Positions 53,406 to 62,285 are shown, numbered from the stretch's first letter. The stretch is DNA of 64,000 bases from CAVTUU01 sp045804965 (GCA_045804965.1 JBJMMD010000050.1:10653-74652), one strand, 5' to 3'. Program-made: numbers and translations. The notes: generated by a model not told the origin, from the letters alone.

Positions 53406-53482
53406 TTCATGCCTCGCCCCCGGCAGTAAGAGCTTCGTCGGTGGTCTTCCAGGCTCGAGCTCTCGTCTCCGCGGGCGTCTAC

Positions 53483-53863
53483 TTAGCGCCTCTTGCTCGG
53501 TCTGATCGTCATCAAGAGCAGGAGGGCGCCGAAGAGGGCAAGATTCTTCTCGAAGTGGATTTTCTGCTGCGTGCGTTGCTGTGGGTCCCGTTCCTTCCAG
53601 AAGGCATGCCCAGCCAACGTCGTCGGGATGAGACAAAGCGCCAGCACAAACTCTGCGGCCCGCGTCCACATATTGAGCGCAATCGCGCTCCCGGCGAGCA
53701 TCATCGCCGTCCCATTCGCCTTCGCCGCCGTCACCGGGTCCGGAAGATCGAGCTCTTCCTTGGCTTTCTTCGCCGGATAGCTCGGGTCCTTCACAGCCTG
53801 ATATCCGCTCAGAATGAAGAGTGCCGACAGGCACAGCCGGCCAAGTTCTCTCACCACCTTCAT
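53483..53863 (-). CDS. DoxX-family membrane protein
   Basis: A 126-residue protein with about four membrane helices: LCLSALFILSGYQAVKDP, then ANGTAMMLAGSAIALNMW, AAEFVLALCLIPTTLAGHAF and LALFGALLLLMTIRP. The SALFILSG opening is typical of DoxX. Role uncertain; relatives take part in thiol/oxidative stress. AAGGAGCGAATC precedes ATG 53863; upstream in-frame residues lack homology. Confidence 0.8.
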   Translation of the reverse strand: MKVVRELGRLCLSALFILSGYQAVKDPSYPAKKAKEELDLPDPVTAAKANGTAMMLAGSAIALNMWTRAAEFVLALCLIPTTLAGHAFWKERDPQQRTQQKIHFEKNLALFGALLLLMTIRPSKRR

Positions 53864-53999
53864 GATTCGCTCCTTGTGCTCCTTTCGCCAAGTCCCGCTT
53901 CGCTGGAAACGAAGCAGTGCGCGTGCCACGACATACACCACCGTCGCCCAAACCAGGCGGAGGTTCCCCGGCGTCCAGCCCGCTCCCGACATCGGAATT

Positions 54000-54165
54000 C
54001 CGGGGCTGAAGAATCTTTCCCCGCGACGACAGTCGAAGCCCTTGCCGGCCTGAGCGCGTGTAAGGAAGGGCCACCTCCCAACACGATCCGTGCTCAGCCC
54101 CGGCGAGGGCTTCGTTGTCTTAGCGGGGAAGGGTCACTTTCAGCCCGGCGGCGCGCCTGCGCTCG
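54000..54165. repeat. Family A repeat units
   Basis: gtcgaagcccttgccggcc, agccccggcgagggcttcgt and tagcggggaagggtcacttt, in the 303-base gap 53864-54166. No gene seen. Confidence 0.5.
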
Positions 54166-54166
54166 C

Positions 54167-54820
54167 TTACGGCGCCGGGGTGGCGACGTTCACGTCGGTA
54201 ACGAAATCATCGACGAGCCACTTATCACCGACTTTGACGAAGTAGAAGAGCGTGTCGCTCGGAGGCGAAGGTTCTGCGTGGTTATCGCCCGTGACCACGA
54301 CCGCGACCCGGCCATCCGGGGTCACGACCATCCCCGAGATTCCGATCAGCTCCGTTTGTTGCGCCTGCGGGAGTGGCACAGGTGTTCCCGCCACGGGCGT
54401 GCCTTGCTGCAGTTGCTCGAGCGGATAGCCGGCAATAATGCTCCGCAACAGATCGTCGCTATAAAACTGAACCACCTTCAAGATCTGGCCCGTATTGATG
54501 CAGGCAACCGTCTCGCGCAGCGTGGCTTGAACCTCAGCAACCGTCGTCGCGTCCGCGGGCGTACCCGCCGGCATTGCCGTGGTGACTGGAGATGCGGTCG
54601 GGGTCGCCGCAGCCGGGGTCGCCGCGACCGGCGTCGCCAGGATTGATTGCAGCTCGCCGATCGATTTCGGCGCGACCGTGCATTCCGATGGGTCAGGAAA
54701 CCCAAAAAACCCGGACGGGGTGGCGCCGGCGGCAGGCGTCGCGTCTTGCGCGCCGGCGAACCCCCGCCCGATGAGCGCGGCGAGTGCGAGTGCAAGCATG
54801 AGCGCGGCAAAACGTTTCAC
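54167..54820 (-). CDS. Exported protein with NTF2-like domain
   Basis: A 217-residue secreted protein. Signal peptide MLALALAALIGRGFAGAQD, low-complexity Ala/Thr/Pro linker (about 55-95), then a compact domain: TVAEVQATLRETVACINTGQ, VVQFYSDDLLRSIIAGYPLE, GMVVTPDGRVAVVVTGD, DKWLVDDFVTDV, resembling NTF2/SnoaL-like folds. Related in sequence to the C-terminal domains of the PATAN protein and of the 1121-residue propeller protein here. GTG start with AAGGAGG upstream. Confidence 0.65.
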   Translation of the reverse strand: MKRFAALMLALALAALIGRGFAGAQDATPAAGATPSGFFGFPDPSECTVAPKSIGELQSILATPVAATPAAATPTASPVTTAMPAGTPADATTVAEVQATLRETVACINTGQILKVVQFYSDDLLRSIIAGYPLEQLQQGTPVAGTPVPLPQAQQTELIGISGMVVTPDGRVAVVVTGDNHAEPSPPSDTLFYFVKVGDKWLVDDFVTDVNVATPAP

Positions 54821-54938
54821 CCGATTCCTCCTTGATGTGTGGTGAACGATGCGTGGCGTCGATGAGCCAACTCGCCTGTCTTCCGCACGACCAATGCCAA
54901 TCCCGGCCCCGCGAGTCTCGTTGCCTGGCCGCGCCCGC

Positions 54939-55928
54939 TCACCGCACGTTCGGCATGACCTCGGTCGCCAGGAGCTCGATTGTTTCGAGATCGGCCCCTT
55001 CGAGCTGCACGACGAAATACTGCGTGCCCGCGTCGACCATCGCCCCGTAATACTCGACGAGTTGCGACGGCGATCCCCAAAGCACGCCAGATTTGCCGAC
55101 GCGGCGCGTTCCCGGCGAGGTCGATTTGCTCGTCTCGTAGGCGTCGATCTTCTTCGCCGCCGCGTCCGCGGTCGGCGCGAGCTGGAGGTTGACCGTGAAG
55201 TGCGTGCGCATTACCTCGTCTTCGGCGCGGCCGAGGTTCGCGCAATGCTGGCGGAGCGCGTCGTATTTTCGCTTGACGACCGCGGCTCGGTCCGTCACCG
55301 GAACCCCCGCGTCGTAGGGCAATTCTTCGTTCACGTTGCAGGCATCGGCATGCTCCGCGACCTGACGCAGCGTCACCCGCTCGCCACTGCCGCCGATCAT
55401 GATCGGCGGCGGTTGCTGGCGCGGCGGCGGCAGAATTTGCACGGCGTCGGTGCGGAAATGCGTGCCTACATAGGTGAACGGTTCATCGCCCCAGGCGCCC
55501 GCGATGATCCTGACCGCCTCATCCAGGCCGGCCTGCCGCTCCGGCGCGGAGAGGAACGGCACATTGAGCGAGGCAAACTCCCCTTGGTGCCATCCCGAGC
55601 CGAGACCGAACATCAACCGCCCTCCGCTCAGGTTGTCGAGATCGGCCGCCAGCCGCGCCAGGTGTGCCGGGTGGCGATACCAGACGCAGTTGACGACCGT
55701 ACCCAGACGCACCTGGGAGGTCACGGTCGCCAGCGCGGGGAGGCAAATCCAGGGATCGACGTGGATCATGGGATGGTCAAAGATAAACAGCGCATCGTAG
55801 CCGAGCGCTTCGACCCGCTTCCCCGTTTCCAGCAACTTCGGAATCGCGTCCGGCTCATGGCTGGTGATGAGCTGCACGCCGAAGCGGACCCCTTGATCCG
55901 CCGCCGCGACCCACGGATGTCGTGCCAT
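54939..55928 (-). CDS. LLM-class (F420-dependent) oxidoreductase
   Basis: A 329-residue luciferase-like monooxygenase family barrel. VRFGVQLITSHEPDAIPKLL, DALFIFDHPMIHVDPWICLP, TSQVRLGTVVNCVWYRHPAH and LSGGRLMFGLGSGWHQGEFA are diagnostic; the TxxxGT and LGSGWH elements line the flavin/F420 pocket. Likely uses F420 or FMN. GGAAGGAAGC precedes the ATG. Intact paralogue of the decayed gene at about 47 kb. Confidence 0.85.
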   Translation of the reverse strand: MARHPWVAAADQGVRFGVQLITSHEPDAIPKLLETGKRVEALGYDALFIFDHPMIHVDPWICLPALATVTSQVRLGTVVNCVWYRHPAHLARLAADLDNLSGGRLMFGLGSGWHQGEFASLNVPFLSAPERQAGLDEAVRIIAGAWGDEPFTYVGTHFRTDAVQILPPPRQQPPPIMIGGSGERVTLRQVAEHADACNVNEELPYDAGVPVTDRAAVVKRKYDALRQHCANLGRAEDEVMRTHFTVNLQLAPTADAAAKKIDAYETSKSTSPGTRRVGKSGVLWGSPSQLVEYYGAMVDAGTQYFVVQLEGADLETIELLATEVMPNVR

Positions 55929-55964
55929 GCTTCCTTCCTTGCGAAGTGGAACACTCCTCGCACC

Positions 55965-56225
55965 CGCGTGCCCCGGGGTTGAAACCCCGGGCTACAACGA
56001 AACGAAGCCCTTCCAGGGCTGACAAACGGCCACGCGTAATGCTTTGTAGCGGCGCACGGCTGTGCGCCTGGGAACGCGTTCGCATCGGTTCGCAATGTGC
56101 GATCCCCGTCCGGCATCACGGGGGCGCACAGCTGTGCGCCGCTACGGTTACCGAGGCGATTCACGATAACCAGTCGGTTTTAACCGACTTCCGTTGGTGA
56201 GCCCGGGAATTAATTCCCAGGTGGG
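55965..56225. repeat. Family A repeat cluster
   Basis: The 343-base gap 55929-56271 holds ccccggggttgaaaccccgg, agcccttccagggctgac, two facing copies of gtagcggcgcacggctgtgcg/cgcacagctgtgcgccgctac, agtcggttttaaccgact and cccgggaattaattcccagg. No gene. Confidence 0.75.
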
Positions 56226-56271
56226 GCCGACGATCGCCTCGGCTGGGCGCATGAGCCCCTCCGATTCACAA

Positions 56272-57633
56272 TTACCCCAACACCTCGTGAATCGTCTCGG
56301 CAATGATCTGCGCAACCTCCGTGCATTGCTCGCGGGTAATAATCAGCGGCGGCGCGATCGCGATCCCGTCGTTGCTGGCGCGGACGATCAAACCGCGCCG
56401 GCGGACGATCGATTGCAGCTTGCCGCCGATGTTCTCCGCCACATCGAACTTGGCCTTCGTCGCCCGGTCGGCAACGACCTCGGCAAGGAGCATCAACCCC
56501 TTGCCGCGGATATTGCCGACGTGCCGATGATCGTCCAGCAAACGGTGCAGCTCAGCCAGGAGGAAGGCGCCGCTCGCGGCTGCGTTCGCCGGGAGTCCTT
56601 CCGCTTCGATGATGTGCAGGTTCCGCAGGGCGGTGGCGCAGGCGACCGGGTGCCCGGAATAGGTGAAACCGTGCATGAACATGCGGTCCGGCGCGGCCAT
56701 GACATCGAAGATCTCGTCAGTCACGCCGACGCCCCCTAGGGGGATGTACCCCGAGGTGATGCCCTTCGCGAACGAGGCGATATCGGGCGCGAAGTCGTAG
56801 GTTTCCATCCCGAACATCGCGCCGGTGCGCCCGAACCCGCAAATAACCTCATCGGAGATGAGCAGGATCTTGTGCCGCTTCAGCACCTCGGCGATCGCCG
56901 GCCAATACCCATCGGGCGGAACCACGACCCCGCCCGCGCCCTGGACCGGCTCGCCGATAAAGGCGGCGATGGTGTCCGCCCCTTCGCGCTGGATCGTTTG
57001 CTCCAGCTCGTCGACCAGCTCGGCGACGAATTCGTCGGCGCTCAGCCCGTCGCCGTTCCGGTACGGGTAGGGTGCGGTGAGGTAAATGAAGCCCGGGGTC
57101 GGCGGGCCGAAGCCCTGGTGGTAGGCGGGGATGCCGGTCGCGGCGAGCGCGCCCATCGCGATCCCGTGGTAGGCCATGTGCCGCGAGAGGATCTTGATCT
57201 TCTCCGGCTTCCCCTTCAGGAACCAGTAGTAGCGGGCGATTTTGAGCGCGGTTTCGTTCGATTCGGCGCCGCCCGAGGTGAAATTGAAATGGTTGATCGA
57301 CCCGGGAAAGAGATCGGCCAGCTTCGCCGCCAGCTCGATCGCCGGCGGGGCGGCGAGCCCGAAGAAAGTAGGCACGAAGGCGACGTCGTCGACCTGCTCG
57401 GCCATCGCCTGGCCAAGCTCGCGCCGGCCATGCCCGACGTTAACGTTCCAGAGTCCGGCGAAACCGTCGATGTAGCGGTTGCCTTCGGTATCCCAGAGGT
57501 AAATGCCGTCACCCCGCGCGATCACCAGCGGTCCCGTTTCCTGCAACTGATGCAGGTTCGAGACCGGATGCAGCAGGTACGCCTTGTCCTTCTGGACCAG
57601 ATCGGCCGTGTTCCACGTCTGGGTCATCGCCAT
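56272..57633 (-). CDS. Class III PLP-dependent aminotransferase
   Basis: A 453-residue omega-type aminotransferase. GDGIYLWDTEGNRYIDGFAG, VNVGHGRRELGQAMAEQV, FNFTSGGAESNETALKIARY, LISDEVICGFGRTGAMF and SFAKGITSGYIPLGG, with the PLP-binding Lys in the last. Could use beta-alanine, putrescine, taurine or similar with pyruvate or 2-oxoglutarate. ATG 57633 follows GGAAGGACG. Upstream lies one copy of a 40-bp direct repeat. Confidence 0.85.
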   Translation of the reverse strand: MAMTQTWNTADLVQKDKAYLLHPVSNLHQLQETGPLVIARGDGIYLWDTEGNRYIDGFAGLWNVNVGHGRRELGQAMAEQVDDVAFVPTFFGLAAPPAIELAAKLADLFPGSINHFNFTSGGAESNETALKIARYYWFLKGKPEKIKILSRHMAYHGIAMGALAATGIPAYHQGFGPPTPGFIYLTAPYPYRNGDGLSADEFVAELVDELEQTIQREGADTIAAFIGEPVQGAGGVVVPPDGYWPAIAEVLKRHKILLISDEVICGFGRTGAMFGMETYDFAPDIASFAKGITSGYIPLGGVGVTDEIFDVMAAPDRMFMHGFTYSGHPVACATALRNLHIIEAEGLPANAAASGAFLLAELHRLLDDHRHVGNIRGKGLMLLAEVVADRATKAKFDVAENIGGKLQSIVRRRGLIVRASNDGIAIAPPLIITREQCTEVAQIIAETIHEVLG

Positions 57634-57670
57634 GACTCGTTCGTCCTTCCCTGGGATGTTCCTGCGTCGA

Positions 57671-57710
57671 CAGGCCGCTATTGTCGCGTAGGGTCTTGGG
57701 AGTGTCCAAC
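57671..57710 (+). repeat. 40-bp direct repeat, left copy
   Basis: Contains tgtcgcgtagggtcttggg and tgtccaac. Matches the segment at 62166-62205 in 37 of 40 positions, same orientation. Confidence 0.75.
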
Positions 57711-57796
57711 AAGCACTAGGTGAAGCAAATCCGTCACCTGCCTCGTTTACCATAATAGTCACCATGAGCTTCGAAAGTTGTGCGGGCGGAGTTCTC

Positions 57797-58399
57797 ATGC
57801 ATCCCCAGGCGTCGCTGCCAGACAACGCACAACGAGTTACAGGCGAGGACGAAGCCCAGATCGTTGCGCGTGCACAGGTTGATCGTCGGGCGTTCGCTCC
57901 GTTGTATGTCCGCTACGCCGATCCGATCTATCGCTACTGCTTCCATCGCCTCGGCAGTCGCCAGGCGGCAGAGGATGCGACGAGCCTCGTCTTCGAGAAA
58001 GCGATCGCCAAGTTGCCAAGTTTCAAGCAGCAGTCTTTTCGCAGCTGGCTCTTTTCCATCGCGCACAACGTCATCGTCGACAACGTTCGGGCTGCTCGAG
58101 TGCCTGACCCCCTCGACGATGCAGTCGGCGTCACCGACCCCTCGCCTGGACCCGAGGAACACGCGTTGGCGATGGATGAAAGTCGCCGGCTGCAACTGGC
58201 GCTCTCCGTCCTTTCCGATGACCAGCGGCGGGTGATCGAGCTGCGACTCGCTGGGCTCACCGATCACGAAATCGCCGACGTTCTCGATCGCAAGTACGCG
58301 ACCGTGCGCACGATCCAGCGCCGGGCTGTGATTCGGCTGCAGGAGATCCTGCAGATCGCGCTGGAGCCCGCTGAGGAGGCACGCAATGCCCATGTTTGA
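57797..58399 (+). CDS. ECF-type RNA polymerase sigma factor
   Basis: A 200-residue sigma factor: region 2 FAPLYVRYADPIYRYCFHRL, AEDATSLVFEKAIAKL and FRSWLFSIAHNVIVDNVRA; region 4 LSDDQRRVIELRLAGLTDHE and LDRKYATVRTIQRRAVIRLQ. Close in build to the sigma factor at 25.4 kb. ATG 57797 has GGCGGAG upstream; ATG 57764 in frame is the alternative. The partner gene overlaps its 3' end by 14 bases. Confidence 0.85.
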   Translation: MHPQASLPDNAQRVTGEDEAQIVARAQVDRRAFAPLYVRYADPIYRYCFHRLGSRQAAEDATSLVFEKAIAKLPSFKQQSFRSWLFSIAHNVIVDNVRAARVPDPLDDAVGVTDPSPGPEEHALAMDESRRLQLALSVLSDDQRRVIELRLAGLTDHEIADVLDRKYATVRTIQRRAVIRLQEILQIALEPAEEARNAHV

Positions 58400-59990
58400 G
58401 CGTGATGAGCGCAAGCTCGAGCGCGAGTTGAGCCGATATTGGAACGCGATCACTACCGGGGAGCCGTCCGATGCCAGTAACGTCGATCCTGACCTTGCCC
58501 CCACTATTCGTTACCTGCATGAGGTTGGCTCCCAACCTAAGGCAAACCGCGCCTTCCTTGATCAACTCAGCCAGACGCTCATGGGTGTCGCATCACCGGC
58601 GCAATTCCACCGGAACGGGTCCACCGCAGGAACATTGACAACCCTGGCGCCTGCGCCTCGACCCGAGCCGGTCAGATCGGCGACGGGTCGTTTTCGGTTG
58701 CTCCATGTCCGGCGTCTCGGCCCGATTGCCGAACTCGCCGCCGCGGTGCTCCTCATCTTCGCGCTCATTGGTATCTACTTCGGAACTGACCAGTTGATGG
58801 CACTCATCCCATGGCGTGAGCAAAAGTTGATTCAAGACACCGACTCGGGCAACGTTCAAGTCGACCGCGGCGACCCCGCAAGAACCGGACGGATGCCGGG
58901 GCCAGCGGTGAGAAGCTTGCCGAAAGCACGATGGACCTTCGTCGACGAAAACTTTGGCCAGTTTTCCGCGCCGGCCGTGGTCGACGGAACTATCTACGTT
59001 TTCAACTACGATCGGCTCCTCGCGCTCGATGCGGACGACGGCAGTAAGCTTTGGGATTTCCATTTCACCCTGTTCGATAGAGTATTTGCGCTCTCTGCAC
59101 CAACAGTGGCAGACGGCCTCGTGTACGTCGGCTCCAACAACCAGTTGTACGCTCTCGACGCCGCGACCGGAAAGCAGATATGGGACTTTCCGACGAGTGA
59201 ACCCGTTGTGCCCTCATCACTCGTCGTGGACGGGAACGTCTATTTCGCGCAAGGGGGAAATGTTTCGGCCGAGGACAAACTGTTTGCTCTGAACGCCAAG
59301 ACCGGTGAGGAGCTCTGGGCATTCCCGCTCAACGGCACAACGATTCCCTCACCGGCGTACGCCGATGGCGTCGTCTATATCGACGGCGATGCTGTGGGCA
59401 ACACACGTGGAAGCCTCTTCGCGGTGGACGCCGACACCGGTACGCTGCGTTGGTCCTTCCAAACCGGCGCGCCCATCTATACGACGCCCTTGGTCGCCGA
59501 TGCCATGGTCTTCTTCGGCGACAACTCTGGCGCATTCTTCGCGCTTGACGCTGCATCGGGTGGTTTGCGTTGGCATGCCAACTACCAAGCATCACCCACG
59601 GATCCAAATGACCTAGCATCGCGCAGGCTCTACCGGTACACGACCGCAGCGCTCGACAATGGAACACTCCTCGTGTCCACTTTTGACGGCACCCTCTTCG
59701 CGGTCGACGAGAAGACCGGCGACGTGCTCTGGCGAGTCCCCACGTCGTACGGACAGACCGCGCCTCCAGTTGTCGCGGAGAACGTTATCTACTTCGGGAC
59801 GCAGAACAGTGAGTTGGTGGCCATCGACGCCGCGGACGGTCACGACCTCTGGCGCTTCGCAAGCAACGGACCGATCGAAACAGCCGCGACAGTCGCTGGC
59901 GGGGACATCTATTTCGGTGATATCGGGAACTTCTATGCAATGACTATGGGTGAAGGACGGTCGGGCACGCCCACCATGACAGGAGAATAA
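58386..59990 (+). CDS. Membrane-anchored PQQ-type propeller protein, probable anti-sigma partner
   Basis: A 534-residue protein. The cytoplasmic N-terminus has LERELSRYWNAITTGEPSD and LAPTIRYLHEVGSQPKANRA, the same pattern as the partner of the other sigma factor. One membrane helix at about 115-135 (ELAAAVLLIFALIGIYFG), then a single PQQ-like propeller (DRGDPARTGRMPG start; blades ALDADDGSKLWDF, ALDAATGKQIWDFP, AVDADTGTLRWSFQTG, AVDEKTGDVLWRVP). AGGAGG is 8 bases upstream. I infer it holds the sigma factor until an envelope signal. Confidence 0.75.
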   Translation: MPMFERDERKLERELSRYWNAITTGEPSDASNVDPDLAPTIRYLHEVGSQPKANRAFLDQLSQTLMGVASPAQFHRNGSTAGTLTTLAPAPRPEPVRSATGRFRLLHVRRLGPIAELAAAVLLIFALIGIYFGTDQLMALIPWREQKLIQDTDSGNVQVDRGDPARTGRMPGPAVRSLPKARWTFVDENFGQFSAPAVVDGTIYVFNYDRLLALDADDGSKLWDFHFTLFDRVFALSAPTVADGLVYVGSNNQLYALDAATGKQIWDFPTSEPVVPSSLVVDGNVYFAQGGNVSAEDKLFALNAKTGEELWAFPLNGTTIPSPAYADGVVYIDGDAVGNTRGSLFAVDADTGTLRWSFQTGAPIYTTPLVADAMVFFGDNSGAFFALDAASGGLRWHANYQASPTDPNDLASRRLYRYTTAALDNGTLLVSTFDGTLFAVDEKTGDVLWRVPTSYGQTAPPVVAENVIYFGTQNSELVAIDAADGHDLWRFASNGPIETAATVAGGDIYFGDIGNFYAMTMGEGRSGTPTMTGE

Positions 59991-60248
59991 GCAACGAAGC
60001 ATGCAGTGCGGAGTCCCCGCGGCCTGAATAAACAAGCGAGCGGGGCGACCGTGCGACCGATCACGCCCCGCCCGTCTGGAGCCGCCGAGAGCTCGGGAGC
60101 GAGCACCCAGCAGATAAACGCATCGTACTCCTGCTGCGCCCTGCCTGCAAAATCCCAACGCCTCGGCAACGGAACCTGACCCAACGAATTTGGTTTCGGA
60201 GCGGTCTCTCTCCGCACCGCAGGGCAACCATTGTTAAGAGGAGACACC

Positions 60249-60836
60249 ATGCGCACTCACGTGTTGTCACGGCTTATGATTTTCGGCATTTTCGTCTCGC
60301 TGCTCGCCGTCGGTCCGATGACCGCCCAGGCGCAAACCCACGGCGATGCTTCCTGGATCGACACTATGAGCCGGGAGAATGTTCTTGTTCAGGCCTGTGC
60401 CGGCTTCGATCTCACCAGCAGCTATACGACCACGCGCACCTATCGCGTCGTCAGGGACCCCACCGGCACAACGGTGTTCGAGCGCCGAGCGGTCAGCTTC
60501 ACCGGCACGTTCGCCGACGTCCAGAGCGGCCAATCGGTGGCGTACGACGGTAAGTTCGTGCGAACCGCTGACTATGAGCAGGGCACCGTCACGATCACCG
60601 ATCTCGCGCTTCGCCTTGGTTTGCCTAGTGCGGGCGCAGTGACCGTGACCATGGCGCGGCTAGACCACGACGTGTTCAACAACCCACCGGCGGTCGTGCT
60701 CGCGTTCGCGCCGTTTGAGGTGTGCAATCGGCTGTGCGCTTTGTTCGGCGACCCGCAATCGAGCATGCCAATGCAGGCCCGGAGACAGCTCGACCCCGAT
60801 CCGTGCGACACGACGCCGTCCGGCAAATCCTGCTAA
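60249..60836 (+). CDS. Exported protein of unknown family (paralogue 1)
   Basis: A 195-residue secreted protein with a signal peptide (LMIFGIFVSLLAVGPMTA ending AQAQT). The mature part is beta-rich with VQACAGFDLTSSYTTTRTYR, RRAVSFTGTFADVQSGQSV and YDGKFVRTADYEQGTVTITD, shared in pattern with the next gene. Cys residues near both ends (CAGFD, CNRLC) could form disulfides. Function unknown. GAGGAG is 5 bases before the ATG. The 258-base gap upstream shows only a weak cggggcg/cgccccg hairpin. Confidence 0.65.
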   Translation: MRTHVLSRLMIFGIFVSLLAVGPMTAQAQTHGDASWIDTMSRENVLVQACAGFDLTSSYTTTRTYRVVRDPTGTTVFERRAVSFTGTFADVQSGQSVAYDGKFVRTADYEQGTVTITDLALRLGLPSAGAVTVTMARLDHDVFNNPPAVVLAFAPFEVCNRLCALFGDPQSSMPMQARRQLDPDPCDTTPSGKSC

Positions 60837-60964
60837 CGCCAATGAGTGAGTGCAGCCAAACACTTTCCACCGTGCAGCGCGCCATTAAAGCCACGAAAGC
60901 CGTGATCGTCGCTGCCCGCTCGACGGCCAGAATGGCCGCCGCTTGATCAAAGGAGCGTACAGCT

Positions 60965-61486
60965 ATGCCTCGCGTTCTCGTCCTGTTCTCAGTCGTTGCT
61001 ATCTTGCTGCTCGGCGGATTTTCGGTTGGCGCTTCAACGGTCCGCGCGGCGGGACCAACAATCGTCGACGAGACGCTCACTCCGCCCGTGCCGGTCTCCT
61101 TCGGCGGCCTGAGCTGCCAGGATCCGGACTTCGCGATCCTCATCACCTCCCTCACGATCGACCGGCGGCGTATTCTCTTCTCTGACGAGGCCGGCAACCT
61201 GATCCGCGAGCTCCGCCACGTCGCCTTCGCAGGGGGTCTGACCAACGCGGTCACCGGTACGACCGTCCCCTACGACGGCCACTTCACCTTTGACTTGGAC
61301 TACGTGACCCAGACGTCGACGCGCACCGGGGTGGAGTTACGCGTGCAGGTGCCGGGCCAGGGCGTCCTCGCCCTGAACACCGGCCAATCGACCTTCGACA
61401 GCCTGACCCCCCCGGTCGACCTCGTCTCGGACACCGGCCACACCTTGGCGGAGTTCCAGGCGGCCCTCTGCGCCATTCTCGCCTAG
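60965..61486 (+). CDS. Exported protein of unknown family (paralogue 2)
   Basis: A 173-residue secreted protein, signal peptide VLFSVVAILLLGGFSVGAS. Shares with the preceding protein the order C-x-x-F, an R...R-x-V-x-F-x-G strand (RELRHVAFAGGLTNAVTGTT), YDGHFTFDLDY and LRVQVPGQGVLALNTGQ, and the late Cys (FQAALCAIL). Function unknown; a two-gene paralogous pair. Only a short unlikely frame lies between the two genes. Confidence 0.65.
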   Translation: MPRVLVLFSVVAILLLGGFSVGASTVRAAGPTIVDETLTPPVPVSFGGLSCQDPDFAILITSLTIDRRRILFSDEAGNLIRELRHVAFAGGLTNAVTGTTVPYDGHFTFDLDYVTQTSTRTGVELRVQVPGQGVLALNTGQSTFDSLTPPVDLVSDTGHTLAEFQAALCAILA

Positions 61487-61542
61487 CGCCGGCCCACAAA
61501 GTGACGACGCCGGTGTTCGCCGAGAAACAGGAGGATACGGAG

Positions 61543-62103
61543 ATGACTTGTCCTATGGTGCGCTCTCTGCTCGTGGCCGGGATGCTGCTGGCGATTCTGG
61601 GCCCGGTGGTGCAGGCGCAGGCGACCCCAGCGGCGACCCCAGCAGCCGCCACGCCGGCGCTGACCCCAGCCGTCACCCCCGGCCAGCTCAAGCCGGTGCG
61701 GGCCGGCATCGCCGCCGCCTTCCTCGCCTTTGGCCCGTCGGCGGAGCTCCCCTCCCCCGCCGTCCTCGGCCTCCTACGCATGGCCTACGACCCCGGTGCC
61801 ACGACGGTCTTGGGTCCCGATGACTGGCCCACCCTCCGCTATGTCGAGGCGGGCACGATCACCTTCCGAATCGAGGGGCCAGCGAGCGTGGCCAGGATGA
61901 GTGCGACCGGCGGACCGGGCCCAGCGGCGCCGGTGCCCTCAGGGATGGAGGTGGCGCTGCGGCCGGGCGATGCCATCTTCCTCCCCGCCGGCACGCCGCA
62001 CCAGATCCGCAACGGCGGCACCGAACAGGCGCTGCTCCTGATCATGTCGGCCATGGAGCCGAGCAACTGCCCGCCGTGCCCCCCCGCCACGCCGGCACCG
62101 TAG
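61543..62103 (+). CDS. Exported cupin-domain protein
   Basis: A 186-residue secreted protein. Signal peptide VRSLLVAGMLLAILGPVVQA, a Thr/Pro/Ala linker, then a cupin: LRYVEAGTITFRIEG, VALRPGDAIFLPAGTPHQIR gives the second cupin motif (PxG, PAGTPHQI), ending NGGTEQALLLIM. The first motif lacks the usual His pair, so metal binding is uncertain. AGGAGG precedes ATG 61543. Same strand as the sigma operon. Confidence 0.7.
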   Translation: MTCPMVRSLLVAGMLLAILGPVVQAQATPAATPAAATPALTPAVTPGQLKPVRAGIAAAFLAFGPSAELPSPAVLGLLRMAYDPGATTVLGPDDWPTLRYVEAGTITFRIEGPASVARMSATGGPGPAAPVPSGMEVALRPGDAIFLPAGTPHQIRNGGTEQALLLIMSAMEPSNCPPCPPATPAP

Positions 62104-62165
62104 CGAGTGGCGGGGATGCCCGAGAGACGGTGTCGCTCGGGCAACCGTTGCGGCCGACCGGGGTC

Positions 62166-62205
62166 CAGGCGGCTACTGTCGCGTAGGGTCTTGGGGGTGT
62201 CCAAC
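62166..62205 (+). repeat. 40-bp direct repeat, right copy
   Basis: Right copy of the repeat at 57671-57710 (3 mismatches). Together they bracket the sigma-PQQ-exported-protein block. Confidence 0.75.
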
Positions 62206-62285
62206 GAGGGCACGATACTCCAACGAGCCGGCCGCAATCGCAGCCGGCTCGTTGATCGGTATGCATAGTTGTCTTTTGTGCATTA

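Noticed and set aside
53441..54646. A 401-codon plus-strand frame
   Set aside because: Antisense to DoxX and the NTF2-like gene and passes through repeat sequence.
54849..55982. A 377-codon plus-strand frame
   Set aside because: Complement of the intact LLM oxidoreductase gene; no motifs.
60842..60946. A 34-codon frame between the two exported paralogues
   Set aside because: No Shine-Dalgarno, no homology, Ala-rich; not supported as a gene.
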